Positions 52,447 through 62,447 of a stretch of DNA of 64,000 nucleotides are shown piece by piece (within the stretch, counting starts at the first letter, position 1; every line of letters starts with the position of its first letter). The DNA is from Siansivirga zeaxanthinifaciens CC-SAMT-1 (GTDB taxonomy: Bacteria; Bacteroidota; Bacteroidia; Flavobacteriales; Flavobacteriaceae), in assembly GCF_000941055.1 (NCBI RefSeq), contig NZ_CP007202.1:1360001-1424000 (forward strand). The letters are read 5' to 3'. Below the pieces are notes generated by a model. The model was not told the origin of the DNA, made no database searches, and saw only the letters and a list, made by a program, of their open reading frames with translations. The position numbers and the translations under genes are program-made.

Positions 52447-52902
52447 TTACAGTATTGAAGCCACTTGCTCGCAAACAAACTCTAGAAAGTCTTCGTCTTG
52501 TTTTGTAAACGGGTCTGGGGTATTCGAGTCGATATCTATTTGCCCGATATTTGCTCCTTTTACAAAAATAGGGATTACAATTTCGGCTTTAACCGAAATG
52601 CTACAAGCAATGTAATTATCTTGTGCCGTTACGTCTGGCACCACAAAATTTTTGTTGCTAACCGCTACTTGTCCGCATATACCTTTACCAAAAGGAATAA
52701 CCGTATGATCGGTTGGAGCACCAACATAGGGGCCTAAAATTAGTTCTTCTTTTTCACCATTTCTAAAATAAAAACCAACCCAATTATAGTAGCTTACGTT
52801 TTCTTCTAGTAATTCGCAGATATTTAAAAGGCGTTCGTTTACGGTTTTATTGGTGTTTGAAACAATAGTTTCTATTTGTGGTTTTAGTGTATTAAAAATC
52901 AT
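52447..52902 (-). CDS. GAF-domain free methionine-(R)-sulfoxide reductase-like protein
   Basis: 151 residues from the ATG at 52902; the frame is open to 53064, but the 54 upstream residues are not GAF-like and overlap xrtF. The GAF domain has the fRMsr pattern GKGICGQVA...VPDV...YIACS...AEIVIP. Its C76 and C100 are 24 residues apart, as are C94 and the catalytic C118 of E. coli fRMsr; the third Cys (C84 equivalent) is His66 here. It likely reduces free Met-R-sulfoxide, but with one resolving Cys fewer. Confidence 0.8.
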   Translation of the reverse strand: MIFNTLKPQIETIVSNTNKTVNERLLNICELLEENVSYYNWVGFYFRNGEKEELILGPYVGAPTDHTVIPFGKGICGQVAVSNKNFVVPDVTAQDNYIACSISVKAEIVIPIFVKGANIGQIDIDSNTPDPFTKQDEDFLEFVCEQVASIL

Positions 52903-52990
52903 AATTTCAAAAGTTTTGGTAAAAGTATTTAAAAAGCTGTAATTTCGATATCTGGTTAGGTTTAATTTAACGAACGGCCATGATGTTTTA

Positions 52991-53542
52991 GTGAAATCAC
53001 TTTTAGTAAAATACAAATTAGTTGTTAAGTTTATAATTACCTTTTTGTTGGTATATGTAGGCATGTCTTTGCTTTATAAATTTTACTTGCAATTTTCTGT
53101 TGGCTCGGCGTATTATCCAGATTATTTAACCCATTTAGTAGCTAAACAAAGTGAGGCTTTGTTTAAAGCATTAGGGTATCAGGTTGAAATGTTGCCTCAT
53201 CCTAAAGAGCCTTCGGTAATGGTTATGATAGAAAATGTATATACGGCAAGAATTATTGAAGGGTGTAACTCGTTAAGTGTTATTATCTTGTTTTTGTCTT
53301 TCATTATAGCCTTCGCATCAAACTTTAAAAATACGTTTTTGTATATGCTTTCGGGGAGCGTTTTAATTTACTCTATAAACTTATTTCGAATCGTTATTTT
53401 AACTCTTGGTTTGTACCATTATCCCAAACAGGAAGCGTTTTTACACACCGTGGTTTTTCCAGCTATTATTTATGGCTTTGTTTTTTTATTGTGGATTTTT
53501 TGGGTAAATCGGTTTTCTGAAATAAAACAAAAAGATGCTTAA
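52991..53542 (+). CDS. xrtF: Exosortase family protein XrtF
   Basis: Multi-pass membrane cysteine protease/transpeptidase of 183 residues, thought to process proteins carrying C-terminal sorting signals. Catalytic residues: C92 (IIEGCNSLS), R133 (NLFRIVIL) and H152 (AFLHTVVFP). The start is GTG at 52991. It is followed by its usual partner with an 8-bp overlap. The substrates of XrtF are not known to me, and none is evident in this window. Confidence 0.92.
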   Translation: MKSLLVKYKLVVKFIITFLLVYVGMSLLYKFYLQFSVGSAYYPDYLTHLVAKQSEALFKALGYQVEMLPHPKEPSVMVMIENVYTARIIEGCNSLSVIILFLSFIIAFASNFKNTFLYMLSGSVLIYSINLFRIVILTLGLYHYPKQEAFLHTVVFPAIIYGFVFLLWIFWVNRFSEIKQKDA

Positions 53543-53963
53543 ATACAGCACATACATAGGGCTTATGTTTTTATTTGGATTATTAATTTTAATTCGAATG
53601 TTTCAAAACGAATTGTTTTACGATCCTTACTTAATATTTTTTCAAAACGATTATCTATATATCGATAGTCCCAGACGCGAGGTGTTTAAAGTCACGCTGT
53701 TTACGGCTATTCGATTTTTTTTAAATACAGGCATATCCCTAGCCATCTTATATCTAATCTTTAAAGATAAAAGCATTATTAAATTCTCTGCGCTTGTTTA
53801 TGGTATTGCTTTTTTTATTCTGATAATAATTTATCTATACTTTGTTATTAACCCGAGAAAAGAAGACTATTACATGTTTTTTAATATTAGGCGCTTTTTA
53901 ATACAACCCATTATTTTAATCTTTTTAATTCCAGCTTTTTACTACGATAAATTGAAGCGATAA
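53535..53963 (+). CDS. Exosortase F system-associated membrane protein
   Basis: 142 residues, four membrane helices, starting with LKYSTYIGLMFLFGLLILIR and containing LFYDPYL and RRFLIQPIILIFLIPAFYY. This family is found next to xrtF in flavobacteria. Function unknown; coupled to xrtF by overlap. Confidence 0.9.
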   Translation: MLKYSTYIGLMFLFGLLILIRMFQNELFYDPYLIFFQNDYLYIDSPRREVFKVTLFTAIRFFLNTGISLAILYLIFKDKSIIKFSALVYGIAFFILIIIYLYFVINPRKEDYYMFFNIRRFLIQPIILIFLIPAFYYDKLKR

Positions 53964-54021
53964 TCGGCTAGCTTATAGATTATTAATTGTAATTTCTTTA
54001 TTCTTTTTTTATATTTGATGT

Positions 54022-54423
54022 ATGCTGAAAAATAAAACACACACCCTAGTTCTAGCAAGCATGCTGCTGTTTACAGCCATGGGTTTTGCTAATAACAACA
54101 CCGATTTAAATGTTTTTGAATCTGTTGAAGTTGTAAAAATTATTCAAGATAAGTGGACTGCCGAAGCTTTAAAAAAGCAATTCAATACCATTCAAGAGCA
54201 ATTTGAAGCTGCAGAGATTTTGTTTAACGCCAAGGAAATCTCAAAAGCTTCCTATAAAAGGCAATTAAAAAGGTTGCGTAAAAAGGAATTAAAACTATTT
54301 AAAATTGTAAAAAAGCATACGTTTAAAGACCATGAGATGGTAGAATATAATTATTGGCACCAAGGTGTTTTAAAATTTCCTACCCGTATTGAGCAGGAAT
54401 TATTAAAATTAACTCAAAGTTAG
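54022..54423 (+). CDS. Secreted helical protein of unknown function
   Basis: 133 residues with signal peptide (LVLASMLLFTAMGFAN, cleavage after Ala). The mature part is charged and helical, with a strongly basic stretch (SYKRQLKRLRKKELKLFKIVKK) in the middle. No recognised domain. 58 bp after the exosortase pair; it may or may not belong to that unit. Followed by a terminator. Confidence 0.75.
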   Translation: MLKNKTHTLVLASMLLFTAMGFANNNTDLNVFESVEVVKIIQDKWTAEALKKQFNTIQEQFEAAEILFNAKEISKASYKRQLKRLRKKELKLFKIVKKHTFKDHEMVEYNYWHQGVLKFPTRIEQELLKLTQS

Positions 54424-54444
54424 AAACCAAAATATATAAAAAAC

Positions 54445-54478
54445 AAAAAACGCTTCAATTGTATTGAAGCGTTTTTTT
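54445..54478. terminator. Bidirectional terminator between the secreted-protein gene and groL
   Basis: A-run plus CGCTTCAAT (to 54459) pairs with ATTGAAGCG plus T-run (54463-54478) around TGT; near-perfect 15-bp stem. Serves both convergent genes. Confidence 0.92.
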
Positions 54479-54501
54479 ATTGGTTATATGTATGTGTGTT
54501 A

Positions 54502-56151
<1,650 letters not shown>

Positions 56152-56153
56152 TT

Positions 56154-56225
56154 ATTCCCGTAAAAACGAGAATGGTTTGATGAAAATTTAGTTTTTTCTT
56201 ATTTAGGTTTCCGCTTAAGCGGAAA
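56154..56225 (-). repeat. Two palindromes in the groS-groL spacer
   Basis: A perfect 18-bp palindrome built on TTCCGCTTAAGCGGAA (56208-56225) and a stem ATTCCCGT/ACGAGAAT (56154-56161 with 56166-56173, one mismatch) with an AAAA loop. Both resemble REP-like ATTCCCG...CGGGAAT palindromes; the second is a degenerate version. In the transcript they form two hairpins before the groL start and may adjust groL level or be remnants of repeats. Confidence 0.5.
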
Positions 56226-56240
56226 TAAAAAAGGTAGTAA

Positions 56241-56516
56241 TTAAATAATCGCTAAGATGTCGCTTTCGCGCATGATTAAATAATCTTTACCTTCTAACTT
56301 TAATTCTGTTCCAGCATATTTACCATATAAAACAGTGTCGCCAATTTTAACTGTTATAGGCTCGTCTTTGGTGCCTTTTCCAGCAGCAACAACAGTTCCT
56401 TTTTGTGGTTTTTCTTTAGCGTTATCTGGAATTATAATTCCTGATGCTGTTTTAGTTTCAGCTGCAGCCGGTTCAATAAGAACGCGATCTGCTAATGGTT
56501 TAATGTTTAATGACAT
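56241..56516 (-). CDS. groS: Co-chaperonin GroES
   Basis: 91 residues; [11 protein letters not shown] at the start, the mobile loop [22 protein letters not shown], and KEDSYLIM-like end ([15 protein letters not shown]). Forms the heptameric lid for GroEL. A -24/-12-like or repeat-bearing promoter region lies upstream; no CIRCE element is present. Confidence 0.98.
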   Translation of the reverse strand: MSLNIKPLADRVLIEPAAAETKTASGIIIPDNAKEKPQKGTVVAAGKGTKDEPITVKIGDTVLYGKYAGTELKLEGKDYLIMRESDILAII

Positions 56517-56557
56517 TTTAATATATTTTAAATTTAAAAATTAATGTTAACGGTTAA

Positions 56558-56605
56558 GCAATAGTCTAAAAGTGTGCCAATACTTAAGAACTGACAAACT
56601 TTCAG
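56558..56605 (-). promoter_or_regulatory. Candidate regulatory region upstream of groS
   Basis: On the minus strand, TTGGCACA (56580-56573) resembles a sigma-54 -24 box, but at the -12 position there is AGA instead of TGC. Just upstream (56592-56604) is a TGACA-N3-TTTCA dyad, similar to the perfect TGACA-N3-TGTCA dyad upstream of miaB. Plausible heat-shock or activator input, not proven. Confidence 0.3.
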
Positions 56606-56610
56606 AAATA

Positions 56611-56640
56611 AAAAATGCCAACTTTAAAGTTGGCATTTTT
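56611..56640. terminator. Terminator of secG
   Basis: A fully symmetric 30-bp palindrome (arms AAAAATGCCAACTTT and its complement) with a T-run on either strand, 20 bp past the secG stop. Confidence 0.9.
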
Positions 56641-56659
56641 TATATAATTGTGATATAAT

Positions 56660-57007
56660 TTATTGTGCTGAATCCTTTACTGTTGCAGCATCATTTGTTT
56701 TTGCTGGTGCCACTGGTAAAGGTTTTGCCGTATTGTCAATTTCTAAAGCTTTAGAATCTACAGAATCTGAACCTCTGTTAATTGCAACGTTAGATATTAA
56801 TATTAAAACTAATAAAACGGTTGCTAAAGTCCATGTGCTTTTGTCTAAGAAATCGGTAGTCTTTTTTACACCACCTAATTGTTGTGTACCGCCACCACCG
56901 AAAGAAGATGATAATCCGCCACCTTTTGGGTTTTGAACCATAATTACTACTACTAGTAAAAAGGCAACCACAACTATTAATGCTAAAAATATTGTAAACG
57001 TACTCAT
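56660..57007 (-). CDS. secG: Preprotein translocase subunit SecG
   Basis: 115 residues: two membrane helices (about 3-21 and 52-71) and the conserved loop VQNPKGGGLSSSFGGGGTQQLGG between them, then FLDKSTW. The C-terminal 35 residues are an extra polar tail common in Bacteroidota. Its start shares a base with the stop of the preceding gene. Confidence 0.95.
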   Translation of the reverse strand: MSTFTIFLALIVVVAFLLVVVIMVQNPKGGGLSSSFGGGGTQQLGGVKKTTDFLDKSTWTLATVLLVLILISNVAINRGSDSVDSKALEIDNTAKPLPVAPAKTNDAATVKDSAQ

Positions 57008-57972
57008 TAGTTATTGTTATTTTGTTCTTGTAATTCTTCTACTGCTTTAATTTGGTTTGCAAAGAAACTACTTTTTTCTGGATATTTCAAACTTAAAATT
57101 TTATAAGATTGAATTGCCTTTTTGTAGTTTTTCTGTTCGACATAAACACGGGCTAAAGTTTCTGTCATTAATTCTTCTGGCTGTATCATTTGGGCATTGG
57201 CCAAATTTCCTTTTAACGATACAGGCTTGGTTGGATTAATTCTCGGGTTTATTGAAATGAAACGGTCTATTAATTCGAATTTTTTAGAACGTTCTGCATC
57301 TTCTAGATTATCAGTTTCAGGAGTTTCTGTAAATTCGGTTGGTTTTTCAACTTTTTCAACTTCTTTTTTTGCTGAAGCAGTTTCGCTGCGGTTTATAGGT
57401 TGAAAACGTGTTAATTTAAGCCATTCGTTAAACGAGTGGGTTTCGTTTTTTTCAAAAATTAACGGCTTACCAATATTTAAAATTTCGGATGCCGATGACG
57501 CATTGGAGTTTTCAGTTGGCGATTCTTCAACTTCCTCTGTTTCAGCAGATGGTTTAGGTTCGAACAACGCTGGGTCTAAAACGCCCGTGGTGTCTTTAAT
57601 TTGTTGTTTTAAATGATCGTCTATTGTAACACTTTTATTAATGCTAATATCTTCAACATCAACTTCAATATCTTTTAAATTAGCTGTGTTGTGTCTAATT
57701 TTATTGGAAATTTCATTCTGAATAAAAATTTCAGAAGTAATAAAATCAAACAAAATACTACGATCGGTGGTATGCGCAGCCGCTGTTTTAAGTTCTTGGT
57801 TGTATTTAAAACTGTTCTGGTTTTTAAGACTTTTTAAATATAAAGCCCGCGCCGGTTGAAAATACGGAAATTCATCAATAATAGATTTAATAGCTTCAGT
57901 TTGTTGCTGAGTTATGGCTTGCGGGTTCTGAAGTATATATGTAAAATCTGTTTGATTCATTGGCTGGGCCAA
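57007..57972 (-). CDS. TPR-like protein of unknown function
   Basis: 321 residues, soluble, no signal. The N-terminal 60 residues are helical (FPYFQPARALYLKSLKNQ); the middle (about 110-240) is acidic, Glu/Ser/Thr-rich and probably disordered; the C-terminus has a TPR-like helix pair (MTETLARVYVEQKNYKKAI, YKILSLKYPEKSSFFANQI). A conserved neighbour of lptE and secG in flavobacteria. Function unknown. Confidence 0.8.
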   Translation of the reverse strand: MAQPMNQTDFTYILQNPQAITQQQTEAIKSIIDEFPYFQPARALYLKSLKNQNSFKYNQELKTAAAHTTDRSILFDFITSEIFIQNEISNKIRHNTANLKDIEVDVEDISINKSVTIDDHLKQQIKDTTGVLDPALFEPKPSAETEEVEESPTENSNASSASEILNIGKPLIFEKNETHSFNEWLKLTRFQPINRSETASAKKEVEKVEKPTEFTETPETDNLEDAERSKKFELIDRFISINPRINPTKPVSLKGNLANAQMIQPEELMTETLARVYVEQKNYKKAIQSYKILSLKYPEKSSFFANQIKAVEELQEQNNNN

Positions 57973-58051
57973 ATTTAATGTTTTTTCACTAAATATTATT
58001 GAGGTATCTGCTTGTATTTCAATTGATAAATCTAATATGAAACAAAAGGTA

Positions 58052-58561
58052 TTACCATTTTGCTAAAGTAGCATTAAATATGTCTTGGGTAAGTCTTTCA
58101 AAAATTTCTTCGTGCGCTGTTGCTTTTTGACTACCAACAAGTTGAGAACCTCCCGGATAATCGTAAAAGAAAGAGAAAGTTTGCTCTAAGTCGTCATCTT
58201 CTTTTTTTCTATTAAAAAAACGAACTTTTACGCTTATGGTTAATCTGTTTTGGGCAGCCGTATTTTGTGAAGTTGAGGTTGTTGGCGAAATACGATAGTC
58301 TGTTATTTCGCCTTCGTATACCAAATCGGCATTAGATGTCACTAAAGTTAAGTTGGTTTGATTTTGAATTAAATCTTCTAAAGTAATTTTGAAATCACGT
58401 TCTAAACCAGGCTCAACTAAAAGGGCATTGTTTTCAAAACGGTTTACTTGATAGGTTTTTGTATTAGCAGGAACCGATGCGCCTGTAAATGAGTAAATGC
58501 CACAACCAGAAAGTACTAGAGTAGTTGTGATAAGTAAAAAATGAATAAAGTATTTTTTCAT
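58052..58561 (-). CDS. lptE: LPS assembly lipoprotein LptE
   Basis: Outer-membrane lipoprotein that plugs the LptD barrel for LPS insertion. 169 residues from ATG 58561 (an in-frame start at 58576 adds five residues before the signal peptide). Lipobox VLSGC, lipidated C20; then GIYSFTGASVPANTKT, the typical start of Bacteroidota LptE. Located between the activator gene and the TPR-like gene. Confidence 0.9.
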   Translation of the reverse strand: MKKYFIHFLLITTTLVLSGCGIYSFTGASVPANTKTYQVNRFENNALLVEPGLERDFKITLEDLIQNQTNLTLVTSNADLVYEGEITDYRISPTTSTSQNTAAQNRLTISVKVRFFNRKKEDDDLEQTFSFFYDYPGGSQLVGSQKATAHEEIFERLTQDIFNATLAKW

Positions 58562-58654
58562 GTTTATAAGATACACTTTTGACGCTGCTTATTTAGATTG
58601 TTTATAACGGCCTGAAACTTTTTTTGTTGTTATTAAATGATTGCAACTAAAAAA

Positions 58655-59929
58655 TTACAGATCGTATTGTTTTATTTTTCTGTACAATGTACGTTCGCTA
58701 ATGCCTAATTCTGCTGCTGCTAATTTACGTTTTCCTTGGTGGCGTTCAAGCGATTTTTTTATTAATTCTAATTCTTTGTCTTGAAGTGACAGAGTTTCTT
58801 CTTCTTCAATTTCTTCAGCGAAATGATATTTATCTGTAAATGTTTCTACGGGTTCTATTTTAGAAGTCGAATGTTCTGGTATAGACAGTAACTCGCTGGT
58901 ATTCTCCAGGTTATCTTCATAATCGGCTTCATCGTCTTCTACATTGCCGTAAATTTTCTGAATTAAACTTTCGTTATTCTTTTCAACATCTTTGGTATTT
59001 CCGTTTTTCATAAGCTCTAGTGTGAGCTTTTTTAAATCGTTTAAGTCACTTTTCATGTCGAAAAGTACTTTGTAGAGTATTTCGCGTTCACTACTAAAAT
59101 CGCTTCCAGATTTTTCGGTTTTAATAACGGCAGGTAAATTGGTGCTGCCTGATGGTAAATAGCTTTTTAAAGTTTCAGATGAAATGGTTCTATTCTGTTC
59201 TAAAACCGATAATTGCTCGGCAATATTTCGTAATTGTCTGATGTTTCCAGACCAACGAAATTTTAAAAGATCTTGAATGGCACTATCTGTTAATTTGATG
59301 GTTGGCATTTTGTATTTAAGCGCAAAATCACTGGCAAACTTTCTAAATAATAAGTGAATATCTTCTTGGCGCTCTCTTAGCGGAGGTAGGTGAATATCGA
59401 CCGTGCTTAAGCGATAATACAAATCTTCTCGAAACTTTTCTTTTTGAATTGCTTCAAACATATTTACGTTGGTAGCAGCTACAATACGTACGTTTGTTTT
59501 TTGTACTTTACTGGATCCAACTTTTAAAAATTCACCATTTTCTAAAACACGCAATAAACGCACTTGTGTTGTTAGTGGTAATTCACCAACTTCATCTAAA
59601 AAAATGGTACCGCCATCTGCAACTTCAAAATAGCCTTCACGTGTTTGCGAAGCACCTGTAAAAGACCCTTTTTCGTGTCCGAAAAGCTCACTGTCAATGG
59701 TGCCCTCTGGAATGGCACCACAGTTTACAGCTATATATTTGTTGTGTTTTCTATGCGATAACTGATGTATAATTTTTGGAATACTTTCTTTACCTACACC
59801 ACTTTCACCAGTAACCAAAACCGAAATATCGGTTGGTGCGACCTGAATCGCTTTTTCAATGGCACGATTTAGTGCAGGCGTGTTGCCAATAATACCAAAA
59901 CGTTGTTTTATAGATTGAACTGATTCCAT
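58655..59929 (-). CDS. Sigma-54-dependent transcriptional activator without receiver domain
   Basis: 424 residues. An AAA+ domain starts almost at residue 15: Walker A GESGVGKE (41-48), the sigma-54 contact loop GSFTGA (88-93), Walker B GTIFLDEVGE and the sensor region FREDLYYRLS. A long acidic linker (about 280-385) precedes a Fis-type helix-turn-helix (GKRKLAAAELGISERTLYR). No N-terminal sensory domain, so activity is probably controlled by amount or by a partner. Follows miaB by 9 bp. Confidence 0.93.
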   Translation of the reverse strand: MESVQSIKQRFGIIGNTPALNRAIEKAIQVAPTDISVLVTGESGVGKESIPKIIHQLSHRKHNKYIAVNCGAIPEGTIDSELFGHEKGSFTGASQTREGYFEVADGGTIFLDEVGELPLTTQVRLLRVLENGEFLKVGSSKVQKTNVRIVAATNVNMFEAIQKEKFREDLYYRLSTVDIHLPPLRERQEDIHLLFRKFASDFALKYKMPTIKLTDSAIQDLLKFRWSGNIRQLRNIAEQLSVLEQNRTISSETLKSYLPSGSTNLPAVIKTEKSGSDFSSEREILYKVLFDMKSDLNDLKKLTLELMKNGNTKDVEKNNESLIQKIYGNVEDDEADYEDNLENTSELLSIPEHSTSKIEPVETFTDKYHFAEEIEEEETLSLQDKELELIKKSLERHQGKRKLAAAELGISERTLYRKIKQYDL

Positions 59930-59938
59930 TATTTTTTA

Positions 59939-61387
59939 TTAATTATTTTTTGAATAACCAATCGCTTCGCCAATTAGGGTAGCGCTGGTACAATCTGTAA
60001 CCTTAACGTTTACAAAATCGCCAATTTTATAATCGCCTTTTGGGAATACGGTTACTAAACTTTGTGGTGTTCTGCCAGACCAATGCGCAGTTGATTTTTT
60101 AGATTCTTTTTCAATTAAAACTTCAACAACCGTGTTTAAATTTTGTCTGGTTCTAAAACCGCTATGCTCTTGTTGTAACTCTACAATTTCAGCCAATCGG
60201 CGTTTTTTGGTTTCTTCAGGAACATCGTCTTCCATTTTGCGTTCTGCAAGGGTTCCCGGACGTTCAGAATAGGTAAACATATAACCAAAATCGTATTTTA
60301 CATATTCCATTAACGATACCGTATCCTTAAAATCTGCTTCCGTTTCTGTTGGAAATCCAACAATCATATCTTGACTAATAGCGCAATCGGGAATAATTTT
60401 TTTAATATTATCAATTAATTGCATGTATTCTGCACGCGTATGTAAACGATTCATTTCTTTTAAAATACGATCGCTTCCACTTTGCACGGGTAAGTGTATA
60501 TGATTGCAAATATTTTCGTGTTTTGCCATGGTTTCAATAACATCCATGGTAAAATCTTGCGGATTTGAGGTAGAGAAACGAATGCGCATTTTTGGTTGGG
60601 CATTGGCGCATAATTCTAACAAGTTTGCAAAATTAACGGCGGTTGCTTTTTGTAAATCGGAAGCTTTATCGAAATCTTTTTTCAATCCGCCACCATACCA
60701 AAGGTAACTATCTACGTTTTGCCCAAGAAGGGTAACTTCTTTAAAACCTTTGTTCCATAAATCGTTAATTTCTTCAATAATACTTTGCGGTTCTCTACTG
60801 CGCTCACGACCACGGGTAAAAGGCACTACGCAGAAAGTACACATATTATCGCAACCACGTGTAATAGACACGAAAGCTGTTACGCCGTTAGAGTTTAATC
60901 GAACCGGTGAGATGTCTCCGTAAGTTTCTTCTTTAGATAAAATTACATTTATAGCATCGTTACCACCATCGACTTCGGCTAGAAGGTTAGGTAAATCTTT
61001 ATATGCATCTGGCCCAACAACTAGGTCAACAATTTTTTCTTCCTCTAAAAACTTGGTTTTTAAACGCTCGGCCATACAACCTAAAACGCCCACTTTCATT
61101 TTTGGGTTATGCGATCGCTTTACAGCATTATATTTTTCTAAGCGTTTACGAACGGTTTGTTCGGCTTTGTCTCTAATCGAGCAGGTGTTAACCAAAACTA
61201 AATCGGCATCTTCCAGATTTTGGGTGGTGTTAAACCCTTGGTCTGTTAAAATGGAAGCTACAATTTCGCTGTCGCTAAAATTCATAGCACAACCATAACT
61301 TTCTATAAATAATTTACGTTTGTTTCCTTCTTTATGTTGAAGTGTTAACGTTTCACCTTGTTTGTTTTCGTCTATAATTTTTTCCAT
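59939..61387 (-). CDS. miaB: tRNA-2-methylthio-N6-dimethylallyladenosine synthase
   Basis: Radical-SAM methylthiotransferase acting on A37 of tRNAs. 482 residues: UPF0004 domain with its three Cys (YGCAMN, NTCSIRD, LGCMAER), radical-SAM Cys in RGCDNMCTFCVVP, and a C-terminal TRAM domain (about 415-478). First gene of the miaB-activator-lptE-secG group. Confidence 0.96.
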   Translation of the reverse strand: MEKIIDENKQGETLTLQHKEGNKRKLFIESYGCAMNFSDSEIVASILTDQGFNTTQNLEDADLVLVNTCSIRDKAEQTVRKRLEKYNAVKRSHNPKMKVGVLGCMAERLKTKFLEEEKIVDLVVGPDAYKDLPNLLAEVDGGNDAINVILSKEETYGDISPVRLNSNGVTAFVSITRGCDNMCTFCVVPFTRGRERSREPQSIIEEINDLWNKGFKEVTLLGQNVDSYLWYGGGLKKDFDKASDLQKATAVNFANLLELCANAQPKMRIRFSTSNPQDFTMDVIETMAKHENICNHIHLPVQSGSDRILKEMNRLHTRAEYMQLIDNIKKIIPDCAISQDMIVGFPTETEADFKDTVSLMEYVKYDFGYMFTYSERPGTLAERKMEDDVPEETKKRRLAEIVELQQEHSGFRTRQNLNTVVEVLIEKESKKSTAHWSGRTPQSLVTVFPKGDYKIGDFVNVKVTDCTSATLIGEAIGYSKNN

Positions 61388-61422
61388 AGTCTTGAGTCAC
61401 CACAAATCTTTCAATAAGCGTG

Positions 61423-61461
61423 CAAATATACAATTATTTTGTTGTTTCTGACAAAGTGTCA
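61423..61461 (-). promoter_or_regulatory. miaB promoter with overlapping dyad
   Basis: Minus strand: TTTG (61455-61452), 21 bp, TATATTTG (61430-61423), a full -7 match, 36 bp before the ATG. The -33 TTTG lies inside the perfect dyad TGACA-AAG-TGTCA (61449-61461), a layout that suits a repressor operator. Confidence 0.55.
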
Positions 61462-61481
61462 TATTTAAAAATATATTAAAT

Positions 61482-61512
61482 TTTGAGAAAAGTTTTTAAA
61501 ACCTTTACTTTG
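61482..61512 (+). promoter_or_regulatory. Promoter of the membrane-protein gene
   Basis: TTTG (61482-61485), exactly 19 bp, then TTACTTTG (61505-61512), one mismatch from the -7 consensus. It overlaps the upstream TTG codon at 61483 and so supports the ATG at 61537 as the start. Confidence 0.55.
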
Positions 61513-61536
61513 GTTTCACTAATCAATAAACCAATT

Positions 61537-62310
61537 ATGAATACAATTTTAGAAAAAATAGCTAATGCTAAAGCCTTAGATTTTGGAACTATTTTTAGTG
61601 AATCTATAGAGCTTTATAAAAAAGCCTGGCTTCAAGGGTTTTTAATGCAATTGTTTATTCTGTTAATTTTAATGCCTATAATAATTGTAGCGTACATTCC
61701 TTTTATAGGCGTAATTATAGCACAACAACAAAACGGTTTTGAAGATAACCAAGCGATGGAAAATTTTATATCAGGAATGTCTATTCCGTATATCATTTTT
61801 GTGTTGGTTGGCGTTGTAGTTCTTGGTACGATAGCTGTCGCCATAAATGCTGGATTTTACAGAATTTTAAAAAAGGTAGATCAAAACGAGACCGTAGAGA
61901 CTAAAGATTTTTTCTTCTTTGTTAAAAGTGCCTATCTTACTAAGGTTTTTCTAATAATGTTGGTTTCAATTTTAATAGCGGTACCTTCGGCATTGTTATG
62001 TTACTTACCTTTAATATATACTATGGTGCCATTAACATATTTTTCTTTAATATTTGCTTTTAATCCAGAATTAAGTGTTGGCCAGATTGTTAGTTTAAGC
62101 TTTAAGCTAGGAAACAAAAAATGGCTTATTTCTTTCGGTTTAATATTTGTAAGTTCTATATGTATAGTTACCTTATCTATGTTAACATGTGGTTTGGGGT
62201 CGTTGTTCTTACAATCTTTTCAATTAATACCTATGTATTTAATCTATAAAAATGTTATTGGATTTAATGGAGGCGATGTTATTGATGAAATAGGCGCGCC
62301 AATAGAATAA
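61537..62310 (+). CDS. Multi-pass membrane protein of unknown function
   Basis: 257 residues with five or six membrane helices; N-terminal amphipathic part LDFGTIFSESIELYKKAWLQG. The layout resembles DUF975/glycerophosphoryl-like membrane domains; relatives are often mislabelled beta-carotene monooxygenase. No catalytic residues seen. The reading frame extends to TTG at 61483, but the promoter lies there. Single gene followed by a terminator. Confidence 0.75.
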   Translation: MNTILEKIANAKALDFGTIFSESIELYKKAWLQGFLMQLFILLILMPIIIVAYIPFIGVIIAQQQNGFEDNQAMENFISGMSIPYIIFVLVGVVVLGTIAVAINAGFYRILKKVDQNETVETKDFFFFVKSAYLTKVFLIMLVSILIAVPSALLCYLPLIYTMVPLTYFSLIFAFNPELSVGQIVSLSFKLGNKKWLISFGLIFVSSICIVTLSMLTCGLGSLFLQSFQLIPMYLIYKNVIGFNGGDVIDEIGAPIE

Positions 62311-62330
62311 TTTCAAAATATAATTTATTA

Positions 62331-62366
62331 AAGCCTGTTTTTGTAAGTAAAAAGCAGGCTTTTTTA
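62331..62366 (+). terminator. Terminator before topA
   Basis: AAGCCTG plus T-run (62331-62342) pairs with A-run plus GCAGGCTT (62349-62361), one bulged G, followed by T. It closes the membrane-protein gene. Confidence 0.8.
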
Positions 62367-62420
62367 TTTAATTAGAATACAGATAATAAGTAAAATTAGG
62401 TAGATAAACTTTTTTTCATA

Positions 62421-62428
62421 TACATTTG
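62421..62428 (+). promoter_or_regulatory. Putative -7 element of topA
   Basis: TACATTTG, a full TANNTTTG match, 19 bp before the ATG. No good -33 box. Confidence 0.45.
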
Positions 62429-62447
62429 TACCTACAAAAAGTGAAGT

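Noticed and set aside
52903..53064. 54-residue N-terminal extension of the GAF protein
   Set aside because: It would overlap the xrtF start, is not GAF-like, and the ATG at 52902 gives the family length.
56558..56580. A proper sigma-54 promoter of groS
   Set aside because: The -24 box TTGGCAC is good but the invariant GC at -12 is GA; kept only as a candidate regulatory region.
56517..56659. CIRCE heat-shock operator upstream of groS
   Set aside because: No TTAGCACTC...GAGTGCTAA inverted repeat occurs here.
61483..61536. N-terminal extension of the membrane protein from TTG at 61483
   Set aside because: The -33/-7 promoter elements lie inside the extension, so ATG at 61537 is the better start.
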